This document shows, one piece after another, positions 38,238 to 49,700 of a stretch of DNA of 64,000 nucleotides. Made by a program: the position numbers and the translations under genes. Under the pieces are notes generated by a model, which did not search any database, was not told the origin of the DNA, and saw only the letters and a program-made list of their open reading frames with translations. This stretch comes from Promerops cafer (Eukaryota; Chordata; Aves; Passeriformes; Nectariniidae): assembly GCA_013398275.1 (NCBI GenBank), contig VZSE01014381.1:377937-441936 (forward strand), written 5' to 3'. The first letter of the stretch is position 1. Each line of letters begins with the position of its first letter.

Positions 38238-39123
38238 GATCTACATTATATTCAACACCCAGGTGATTATTCAGTACTGGACATACAGGAGATTGGATGG
38301 TCAAAGGTGGTGCATAAATCCTGCTGCACAGGAAGCTTCTGGGTTCTCTGTGTTCCTGTAACTCACCAGCAGGTAGCAGTGGGTGCTCCTCTGGAGATGT
38401 TGCCACAAACACGTTCACCACATTTATAAGGGATATAAAGTCAAAGTCTAAAAAAAACAGGGCTGCAAATGGCTGGAACAGGCATTTCCCAGTTCTCCTT
38501 AACTATTTCACTTTCTACCTTTACTAGAAAAATGGTGCTCCCACAGGGAAGTAATGAATGGGCAACACTGGAAAAATTCTCCTATTATTACCAGCACAAT
38601 TCAGTGAGAATTCAGAAATGAAACTGAGTGCAGATTTTGATCCTTTTTATTCATTTAGAATTGTTCTAAGGATTGCTGAATTCCCATTGGAAGTTAGTGT
38701 TCTAGTTTATTAGGAATGTATAAAGCAGTTTCTTTTTAAAAACTAAGTTCATGTGACTAGAAGCTAAAGTATTGATTGAATCCTGTTTACAGATGTTTTG
38801 GCAGTGGCTTAATTTTATCAGAAGGTCAGCTTTTGGTATTATGAGTGCAGCACTTGCAAGGGTATTGATTTTAGGAGTCCCTTAGATCTTCTTTAAACTC
38901 TTGAATCTGTAAATCTTAACACATAAAAATGTTACTACAGAAAGCTCATAGGCAACAATTTTTTTCTACTGTATTATGTCTTACGTGTAAAATTTCTTCT
39001 CATATCCATATGCAGTTGATCTTGGTGATGAGAAAATTCTAACACAAATAGCTGAGACAAGGGTTTGAGTCTTTCGACCTAAAAGCCATTGACTGTGATG
39101 TTTTAATCTCTTGTTATTGAGGC

Positions 39124-39188
39124 AATAAAACAAGATTAGTTGTCCGCACTTGAAATAACTGCTTTTATGTCTTCAGAGAATCAATAAA
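39124..39188 (+). terminator. Alternative poly(A) signals of gene A
   Basis: AATAAA at 39124-39129 and again at 39183-39188, about 2 kb after the stop. They would give a longer 3' UTR if used. Confidence 0.25.
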
Positions 39189-39859
39189 ATGACTTACATA
39201 AAAAATAAATTGATTGCTGTTTTTATGCTAAGTGATGACTAAAAGTAGCAAAAACTTAGTAGAAAACCTTGCTGCTTCCTTTTTTTGATACATATGCTTG
39301 TAATACAAGGGAGATGGACATTTTAGTACTTTTTAGCTGTTGCAGTTTAGTACAAGAAGCACATCAATCAGTTAGCTGAAATGTTACATAATTCTGAAAA
39401 TTCCTGATTAGTTTATACTTTTGAAGCACACAAACTTGTTAAAGAATAATTGCCTGCAAATCAGACACTGAGTGCACTTTGCTTGGCTTGCATGTTTCCT
39501 CTACTGCTTTTGAAAGGAAGAACAGGCAGAAGTTTATGAACTACTGAAACAGTTGTTTCGGTTCCAACAACCAACATTTGGTTTGTACGTGGGCAAAAAG
39601 GAAAATACAGTCTGAAATTTATATTGCTTCCTCATGCATCTCCTCTGCTTCCACTCTTTTTCACTATTACTACACAAAAGCATCAGCCTCACTGCAAATA
39701 TGCTTTTAAAGTTTTGCTTTTCCCTTGAAGAATAAAGTGGACAAAGTTTTGTTCCTTTGCCTTTCTTCCTTTGATGAATCGTGTAGCCCAGCATTGATTA
39801 CCTTGGTGACAAAATCAGAATATGTGGATTCTAATCTTGCTGCTCCATATATCTTAGAG

Positions 39860-39877
39860 AAAAAAAAAAAAAAAAAA
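39860..39877. repeat. Poly(A) tract
   Basis: Eighteen A in a row in the intergenic spacer. No recognisable retrogene precedes it. Confidence 0.9.
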
Positions 39878-40920
39878 GAAATAGTAAAAATTGCCCTAAT
39901 CATTCTGGGGCACAAAATCCTTATGAATTTAGTGCCTATAATGTATATATTAATTACAACAGGGCAGCCAAGTGATTCAAATTAATTACCACCTATTAGG
40001 TTTTGACAAATACTTGAAATTTCCCAGTTTCCCACACCTCACAAAATAAATTACTAGAAAAATTAAAAGCTTATTCCTATAGTTTCAAAGCTTGTCTTTA
40101 ATAACTACAACAAGTGTCACCATCTTTTAGTAGTGTAAATTTGTAACTGAACTGGAATTCCTGGTTATGACCCTCGTGTACAACCAGCTATGATTCTGCA
40201 TTTCTACTACAAAATGAAAAGAATATACATTTTTTTTTTTTCTGTATCTCAAAGAAAGATGCTCCTGGATGTCCTTGCTGGTGTTTTTCTGCTGAGTAAT
40301 CAGCGTTGAAGAACGTTCATATTGTCAGGGAGTTGGACAAAATAGAACAGTATCTATTTCTTCCTGAGGCATTTTGTCCCATGCCTCAGCAAAGGGAGCA
40401 GTTGTATGGTGTTCCACCTTGTCTAATTTGCTTTTCATCTCAATGAATTCTGACACTTATCTTTGTCAATATTGAAGCACAAAGCAGGTATTCAGGAATT
40501 ATTTTATTTCCAAGCCCAAGAATTTAATAGAATTTTTATAACATTCCTCACTCCCCCAAGAGGTAATGTACCACCAATGATGAAATAGATATCAAATCAG
40601 ACTCAAGTTTTTTTTTTAAACATATTTTTTAAAGCAACGTCTTTTCAGTTTACCGCTGCTGTACATGTTGATTTGCAAAAAAGTGCAATAAAATAAAATT
40701 AACACATTCAGGGTTATTTGTGAGGGAGAGAGAAAGACTGTAGAGTTTTGTGTTCATTAAAACACAAGAACAGATTTGAATACAGATGGAGAATTTGTGA
40801 TAATGTGGGAAAATAAACACCAACAGAGTATTGCTATTATAGAAAATTTTAACTACATTTGGACTGGATAGCACAATACTTGCAAGAATGTCCATGAACT
40901 TAAATGAGCAAAACACTTGT

Positions 40921-41012
40921 AGAATCAGAGGCCTCAGTAGGACCTTAAAGACCATCTAGTTCCAACCCCCATGCCATGGGCAGGGACACCTTCCACTAGC
41001 CCATTATTTGGG
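40921..41012 (-). mobile_element. CR1 LINE fragment, 3' end, reverse orientation
   Basis: Reverse complement of the CR1 tail: AGAATCAGAGGCC at the left, then AGACCATCTAGTTCCAACCC, GCCATGGGCAGGGACACC and TTCCACTAG. About 90 bp survive. Confidence 0.85.
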
Positions 41013-41195
41013 AAAAAAAAAAATACATAGTAGATGGAAAATTTTCTGTACAACAAGAGGATGGAGAAGAAGGAAATGCAATTTGTACTGCAAACTGATG
41101 AAGTGAAGATACAAGTTCACAGTCTAAATAAATACCTCACTTTCAATAAGGACGACTGTGAAGAATATGAGTGCAAATAAAGAAGGGTTAATAGG

Positions 41196-41243
41196 AATAT
41201 ATATATATATATATACACATATACATATATATACATATATATG
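41196..41243. repeat. (AT)n-rich microsatellite
   Basis: Imperfect AT repeat with scattered ACAC interruptions, in the spacer between the two genes. Confidence 0.95.
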
Positions 41244-42770
41244 TGAGAATGAAAATTACCATTAAGTGAGATGGTAAATCGAGTAGGACAGTAGAGCAAA
41301 CTTCATACAGAAGTAGTTGTCTCTGCTTCAGAAAACAAAAAGACTGGCAGAATAACTTGCAACCCTTCTGTTGAGCACTCTGTTTCACAGGATCTCCCTG
41401 GAGATAGCATCCTGCCTCTCTATGGGAAAATCCAACAGGAAGGTTGGAAGCAATGATACCATCAGGTATGCAAAAGAAAGGTTTCAGTCACTACTGAACC
41501 ACACCTGTAGTTAGCACAAGCAGGAGCACTGACAGAATGTTATCTGCGTGGGAATTCTCAAAGTAAGTCTCACTGATTCTGCCACTACTTCTTTAAGTCA
41601 GAGGCTGACAGTAACTCAATGCTTTTGCAGTTCTGTCATGCCATCAGTAAGCAGAATATGCAGTAGGTGTTAGGGAAAAAAATATGCCTTTGGTAAATTT
41701 GAGTAGCACACTGTCACTCTTTTACTGTTACTAATATCTTGCAGAAGATCTGTCAGAAAACTGTTGAAGAGCTTGAAAGTCCTTCCTGGAGTTAGACCAG
41801 TTTCCTCACTGTACTAAACCAGTACCTGGACCATTTGTCTCAGACCTTTATGACGGAGATAATACATCTTTACTAGACTAAGATTTTTAATTCTTCCAAT
41901 TCCCATGAATTTTTTCTTTCAACTGACATTCCCACGATTCATCCTATCTTCACCCCATAGACAGCACAAACATCCCTGCTGAAAACTGAAGTGAAGGATG
42001 CTGCTTCTTGCTTGGCTTGGAATGGTCATTTTCCAGAGCCCACACGGTGGAGCCAGTTCTTCAACAGTCACTTTCCTGACACCACTTTCAGCTAACAGGA
42101 GGCCTGGGCAGTGCAAATTCTTCTAGTCCTGCACAAGTAACTCAGCATTGAAACAAATGCAGTTTATCCAAGTTCTTCTTGAGCTACAGGATGTTTAAAT
42201 AAATATTGATACTAATGGACTGGCGTTCATTTCTATCTAAAAATCTTCTTTATTTTGTCTGCATGTTTATTCATGCAAAGTCTATGTAAGTAAGTGCTTT
42301 TGTTTTTACAGGCTGAGAATAGTCCAGATAATTCCATTCCTAAAGTCCCAAAGAATCACAAGGTAGGAGGAGTTACAGGTGAAAATCTCCCACTGGAATG
42401 TACTGAACTGTTTGCTGATTTGAGTAATTATGAGACCAAGACTGCAAGACATGTTCCCCTCCATATTAGCAACACCCTGGCTGAATAGTAATTTCAGCCT
42501 ACATAGCCCTTTTCTCTCTGCACGTCTCAGTCATCCTTCATGCTTATGATAATTTCTACACTGAATTAAAAAACAAAGACATTTCCATTAAGGTTCGCTG
42601 TTGTCAGAGAACAGTGACTTTTTTTCTTAACACTGCAGGCTACCAGCCATTAAGCTCTAATTTAAGAGCTCCCACAATGTTGTGAATTGTCTGTGCAATA
42701 AATCTCTGCTGGAGAAAGAGTATAATCATCAAATATTTTCTTTTGCCAGACATCATTGAGCAACAAATGG

Positions 42771-42985
42771 CAACAGTGTCAGCAGCCTATCTAAATTTAC
42801 AGCTAAGCAAATGCTACTGACCCTTGAATAAACAGATGAAAGTTGATTTGTTGCCCAATAGTGTGTAAGATCTATAATTGAAACACTGATTTCACTCTTG
42901 GGAAAGGTAGAGGATGCAAGTTTAGAAACAATACTTTCCACGCCTAAGGTCTCGGAGCATTTTGCTGTAACTTCCACCACTGAAA
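42771..42985. other. Duplicated non-coding element 1, gene B copy
   Basis: Partner of 19090-19290, 11.3 kb upstream of the gene B ATG. Similarity begins near TTTACAGCTAAGCAAATG and fades after the ATACTTTCCA block. Confidence 0.65.
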
Positions 42986-45296
42986 AATTCTGCGAAAGGG
43001 ATAGAGTCAGTGTAATCTAAATAAAGCTGAGGCTTTGGAACATTTCTTCTGCCTTTAAGGTAATAATTGTGCCAGGACTAACATTAAATTACACACCATA
43101 AATATGATATTGTATTAATTAATAGTGAAAATAATGATGTTCTTATACTGGTGTCCATCATCAGACTATTTTAATGCCATTGTAAGAAGTCCCAAAAAAT
43201 ATTTCGAACACTTCCAACCAGATTTCCTATATGTTCTTCCCACAGCCTCAAAATCCCAAATTCATAATATTTGCTGTGTATACAAGTATCTTTTCCTCGT
43301 CTTAAAGGTGATGGGGGGTAAAAGTCTGCTGCAGACAATCTTGACTGGCAGTTCTCTGTAAAAGCAACTCCTTCCTAGACTCTGATTACGACCTTTTACC
43401 CTGGATATGATCTGGGTTATAGTGAGGTTTGCTTCCTGGTTTATGTTTCAATCAATTTGATCTTTTAATGGTTAATATTTTACAGTATACAACAATTAAA
43501 ATTGTATCAGTTAAATCAGTTAATAAGATCAAGCATTGCCATTAAATAGTCATTTTTGAAATTGTGACAAAATCTACTGCTTTTGCTACTTTGCTGAGCT
43601 TAGCTGTCCTAGCTAGTCTCTGTCATCCTTGCTGGAAGCACATGTTCCCTTTTTACAGAATCTGACTGAAGGGTTTGCCATTCTTACATATGTTTTTGGT
43701 GTTTGCTGGTGTTTTTGTTTAAATGCTGAACCAAAAGCAACACTAGATTAGAGCTCTCTTTTTTTTCTTCCCACTGTATTGAAAAGTCTTTAATCAGGAA
43801 ATGAAGTCCCATGATTTGGAAAAGACCTTCCTGGAACAATACCACAATACGGCTAGAACAATAAAACTTCAAGTTAAACAGTGAATCCATTACTTGTATT
43901 TGTATTTTCACACGACAGGATGTAAGGTCCAGCTCCTGATGCACCTGTTCAAGTGAGCCATCTCTTCACTTGGCAATATTTACTGTGACTGAGCTGTTGA
44001 ATAAAAGACATGCACTAAAATTTGTTGCCTGGATAGACTTCATGAATGTGGGTGCACATAATTCCTTGTCAGCAAGGGAACTCAAGGAGCAGATGAATTC
44101 CATTTATGCAAGCATGGAGAAATTTTTGTGACCAGTAAATAAGCACCATAGCAGTGCCTGGTTATAACCAGACAGAAGAAGACAAGCTGTTGAACTTCTC
44201 CTTGCTCCAGCTTCTGATTCACTGTGTGGCCTGTCTGATGCACAAAAATGTCAAGCTTCCCTAGTTGGAACTGGTAAAGGGAATGTGTGAGAACATTCAC
44301 ATAATCTTAAACTAGGATGTGGAGTTTTGCCAAACGGCCCAGATGGAGAGGGCACAAGGCAGCTTTACCTGCAGAAGCTTTCCTGTCTGTGCCTTGTCCC
44401 AGGGAATCTCCCTATAATCCATCTCTCCTGTTAGCAGTTGCTGGAATTTATGATCTGGCTTAGTTTTTCCATTACTGCATGGACACTTAATTAAAGCATG
44501 CAAATTACTTATTTACACTTACTTCACTTGGAAAACACCCCTGGTTGCAGCTGGGGAGGGAAGTGGCAGAGTCTTCACCATCAGGCTAAACCCATCTCCA
44601 TATACGTGATTACAGTGTCCACAGCCCAGAAATCCCTCTTGCTTATGTTTCCAAAATAATCTATGAATCAGTGTTATACACCAAGCATCAGATCTTGCTG
44701 TGGACATGCTTTCTCTTTGTGCTTCTTTTGTATGTACTTGGTCAGATCTACAGAGATTTTGCCAGCCTGTCTCAATGGCTGTCCCTGCTTGACTTGTGCC
44801 AGAGTTGTCTCTAGCAGCGGGGTCTGTTCTAGAGTTTGCCTCATGGATGCAGGACTTTGGGGGATGCCTTCCACCTCTCTCCTGGTGATGCTTTCTTGCT
44901 CACTGGTCCAGAACAGGCTGCTTCTCTTTGCTTGGAAGGTGGTCACTGCAGGCTGCAAACTGAACTGGCATAGCCAATATGGACTTGTTTTTTTTTTGTC
45001 CTAGCAGGCAGACAGAGTTGCAGAATTTCCTGGAGTTCTTTAGAAGTTCCCTGTGCTAGGCAGCTGTCTGGTTGACCCATCTCATCACCAGACAGACTTT
45101 TGCAGGTGCAATCTTTCTACAGAAATGCATGTTTCTGGATTATCCTGCACTGCCATCTCAACACGAGCTGTTATCCCTGAGATGGTTTCCCACCCGTCTA
45201 GTAATACACTTCTTGGGCATGCTGCAGTTGTTCCACCTAAACTTCTGTACAGTCTCTGCAGTAAACCTGTTGGCTCCACAATTAAACATGGGTGAT

Positions 45297-45327
45297 GTGT
45301 GTATGTGTGTGTGTGCACGTGTGCGTT
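45297..45327. repeat. (TG)n-rich tract
   Basis: GTGTGTATGTGTGTGTGTGC and a few more GT/GC steps. Could adopt Z-DNA, but it is short. Confidence 0.8.
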
Positions 45328-45879
45328 TGCAGAAGCAAGTATTTTCCAGGGCTTTGAAAGGAATTGAAAGGTAGCAGGAAAAACAATGCAGTTGACAGAA
45401 ATGCCTGGATGGCATTCAGAAAGTATCCAAATGAGCTCACAATTATGTGTTGTAGCTGCACTGCATTGCAAAGTGGGTAGATGGGAACACATGCTGAAAT
45501 AGGCCAAGTGTTTTACCCACATTCCAGCCAAGAGTGCCAACACATTTTTAACATTCACCTAGATAGGTTTACTTGGGCTTTTATTTCCAGCTTATCCATG
45601 TTTAAAAATTTTTACCTACAAATGTGACAAAAATACCAATACTAACAAAATATGCTTTTTTTTCTTGTTTCAGTATAGATTTTTGTCTGTGTGGACTCTT
45701 AAATAATGTAAGTGGTGGAGCAGAGTGTGCCATAGCAACTCTTTGATTTTGTAGATGAGTAGCAATAAAACCATAATAAATCCTGGCAGAAACATATTTT
45801 ATAGAGCTATCTACTCCTAGTCTGTAAGTATCGGTTCCTTGACAATAGAAACTGTGGGGGAAAAATGGGGATTGTGACA

Positions 45880-46207
45880 TAATAGCAAAATAATTCAACT
45901 CAGTATGTTGTTTTTCTTATTTTGGCAGACAAAGGTCCCGCTGTTGATAGGTTTCCATTCATGCCTACCATGTTTTCCATTGCCTGGCACAAATTTCAGT
46001 GAAGTGGAAGGCATATGACAAACTGGCTTCTTGGCTGTAACATGCCACACCAACTATGGCATGCCCAATGAAAAGCACTGTGTGAATGTCCTTTGCACAG
46101 TGCCAGGCATGCTATGCGCAACCCGCTGCAAAACAATATGGTGCTTTCTGCAGCTTCTTTTTTTGCTGTTTTATTTTCCACACATCCCTTATTAAAATAG
46201 AAGGTAG
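45880..46207. other. Duplicated non-coding element 2, gene B copy
   Basis: Partner of 23105-23435, 8.2 kb upstream of the gene B ATG. A reverse CR1 fragment lies shortly after it, which may be where the two loci stop aligning. Confidence 0.7.
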
Positions 46208-46384
46208 ATTACATTAATATTTGCACAAGGCACAAAACAATAATTCCAAAACAGTTCTGTAACTTGGTGCAATTGCTCTGCAGTGTGGCACTGCACTGAA
46301 ACACAGGTAATGCAGGTATATCTTAGCCTGCTCCACTGGCTGAGCAAATCCAGTGAGCTCTGCTTCTCCTTGCCTGTGGTGCTC

Positions 46385-46762
46385 CAGCCCACTGTCTTGC
46401 TGGCCCTCCACTGCACTTGCAATGCTTATTCAATGCCTTTCTTGCAATAGTGGGCTCAAAACTGGATTCTAGAACTACTTGCATAAATGTTGAAGATGGA
46501 AATTATCATTCCTACCAACCTGCTGGCTATGCTCTTGTTAGTACAGCTCAGTGTGCACTACAGCAAGGGCACACTGCTGGCTCAACTCATTTGTTGTCCA
46601 CCAGGACCTTCACATCTTTTTGCACAAAGGTGCCTGCTGGCCAATCAGCCCCAGCACATCCTCCCCAGGTGCAGGATTTTGCAGTGCCTTTGTTGAACTG
46701 CTTCAGGCTCCTTTCAGCCCATTTCTTCAGCCTGTCTAGGCTCCTCTGGATAGAAGCTCATG
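46385..46762 (-). mobile_element. CR1 LINE ORF2 fragment, reverse orientation
   Basis: Read in reverse, the right part encodes pieces like a CR1 ORF2 block (QRSLDRLKKWAERSLKQFNK). The left part, with ACTTGCAATGCTTATTC-like text, looks like a more diverged part of the same element. No intact frame. Confidence 0.65.
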
Positions 46763-49700
46763 ATTTCATCCTGGAATTTGCTGAGTGTATATTGTCATTG
46801 TAAATTGCCATTGTTCAGGTCATTAAACTTCTGCCAGTAATAAGACAAATGAAATTTCCTTCCAGAAAAATAATGGATACTCTGGTGGAGAAAATATTTT
46901 TCATCGTATCTGAATAAAGTTAATCTAAATTGTCATTATCTGTTTGACTTGTGTTTTTTGATCACAGGTGTACAAAATTTCAAGGATAGGGACTCTGTGC
47001 ATACTGGAGCATTCTACCAGTACATCAGTACTTTTACAGGATGTATTTATTGACCTTGCCATCTAGTCTTGTCACTTCACCCACAGACATTGTAATCGGC
47101 CTTCATTTTCTCCTCTCTGTTTTATGGACTCCTGGCAACCAGCCTATCTTCTATCATGCAAATAATTCTTGTATATAAATATTTTTTCACATTTTTTCTT
47201 CACTGTTGTTCCTTATCACTTGGCCCCGTTTCTCTTTTCTGCCCAAGGATTTATACCAGTCTCAGTAACCCATTTACCATGCTTATTTCCCATTCTCCTT
47301 TCAGCTCCATATGTCCCTTGTCCAGGCTATTCTCCTTATGACACAAGAGAGGATTCATATCCCTCTTCTTCCCTTTATTTCCTTCTTCTGTCTTGCCGCT
47401 TGGCCAATAAATCACTCAGTGATTTATCAGTAAATATGCCTAATTGGGAAAATGAATAGGGAAGACATTCAGTTTATAGCTGGGCAGAACAATATTAACT
47501 GGTGTGACCAGCTGGCTGTTTATTTGATCTGCAGAAAACTGCAGAGCTATTTAGGCTACTGGAGCGCCCATTCCATCGTTATCACATTACTCCCAAGCAG
47601 AGAGAAATGCCATCAACATGATGTCATAACAGTCAGCCAACTGGCTTACGTGATGCTGATCCCAATGCTTTTTTGAAATATGCCACTGTTCTGAGGTGGG
47701 ATCTTTCTAGGTTAGTTTTAGGCAAACTAATATATCACAGTTACTAAAATGCCTCCCAGTTGTCAGCACATTTCCCTCATATTTTTGTTCTATTGCATAT
47801 GTATATTTTTCAGGTTGAATAGCATGCCTACTGTAGCACTGCAACTGACCACCAGTTCAGTAAGAACTAACAACACTGGGATTTTATACCAATTGGTTGC
47901 TTTTCACGTATTCATGCAAAACTAAAATGTCTCTTTCTGAGTACATCCTTTTGAAAAGCGATGTTTCATTCACTTTCCTAAAATACCATGTCACTGCTAT
48001 CAGCAATATTCCACTGTGTTGACTCCTGATAATGACATGACAAATGTCTGCTTAGTAGTTTTTAAGCCAATCACTCTTCTGGCTGTGATCAGCTGATTTT
48101 CAAGTTTTTGTGTGTTTATATTCAATAAAGGTCAAGCAATTGAACTATTTCTGCCTCTTCCTTTCTTCAAGTACAACTATAGATAATTTTGCCTGCTTCC
48201 TTTAGAAGCAGCTGATAGCCATTCTTGTGAACTGGGACTCCATTCCTTTCTCTGACTTTACTGCTCTCTCCTGGTGATCCACAAAATATTCAGAGGACTT
48301 TCAAATTCCCTCTACTTAATCTGTTATGCATATTCATCACAAAACTTAACATTTAAGGGCTCCGGCTGCAATCTCTGAAGATAGTGTGGAATACCTGCTG
48401 TACCCTCTTTACTCGCAATTTGGGAACCCCAGATATGTTGGATAATTTCCCCACAGATCTCCTCTCTGTTCCTTCTAGTCTGTGTTCCATTCTGTGAATA
48501 CTATATTAAAATTTTATTTTGAGGGTTTAATGGCTGTAGATGGGTGAGCTGGCATTCTCCATTTCTTGTAGAAATAATTCTAGAGAAGCAAGCATGGCCT
48601 TGGCAAGCATAGCCTGTTGGCAAAGGCTCAGCTCCTGAGATCAATGCTTTTCCATTGCCTTGTTCTCCTTTGTACAAACAATGCAGGATAAGGAGGAAGA
48701 GGCAAAGAAAAAAATAAAAAAATACTATCTGGGAAAGAATGCTTGAATTAATGCCACAGTTTGTATCAGTGTTTTTATGAATAAGGCAAAACAGGAGTTG
48801 GGGTGTGCTATATAATTGGCAGCATGTGATGAAAAATAGGTCTGATCTTACTTGCAATTGCTATTGATCTGATTGGTGATGGAAAAAAGGAATTTTTCTG
48901 TTTTAATTGTGGACTTTCTCAATCATTGTATTTCTTTCTTCACTTAGTTCTAAACAAAAAACATGCAAGGAACGAGATTCTTTGGATGAGAATCCTGTAA
49001 TAACCTAATGCACCAGAAGCTGATTCTTCCAAGACCTTGTAACAGAAATTACAAAAGTACCACAGAACTTTCCTAAACTTCACTCTTTTGTTATGCAAGA
49101 AGGTGGCTGGTATTCATTAACTTCTATGGTTACACATTAAGTCTTTTCACTGACTCTGTAACTTGACCCTCTGTGTAGCTAGCTTGTCTCTATTTTATCA
49201 TTTCCACAGCAAAATGACAGTATGTGGAATTTTTGTAGACAGAGATGAAAGCATCATAGTTGCTGAGATCTCTGGGAGATACAGAGATAACCTGAAAGAA
49301 TAAATTTACCTTTATATTTATAATCAAAGCAAAATTTACACATTCTGATCTGATGAGTTTTGGAATTACACATCTAAATCCAGGAATGATGACACAATTA
49401 CACTACAGAGAAATACAGTCATTCTGAGATTGATGAATGTATCAATCTGATTTGAATGAACAGCCTTTTATTTAAGCATATTTGTCTATGCCCTGTACCT
49501 AAATTCAGAATAAGCTTCAAACATTTCTCCATCCCCACTGACAAATCCCTAGTTTTAAAAGTGATTAGTATTATGTGGAAAAATATCTATCTGAAGTGTA
49601 AAGTCCAAGCATATGTCTGAGAAGTAAATATAACTCCCCAGCCTAAATCTCCTGGCCAACTGTGTGCCTTTGCCTCTTTGAACAGGAATTATCCTTGTAC

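Noticed and set aside
19102..42980. Possible coding origin of non-coding element 1, because both copies have an open - strand frame with similar peptides
   Set aside because: A net 5-base length difference falls between short conserved anchors, so reading frame is not preserved.
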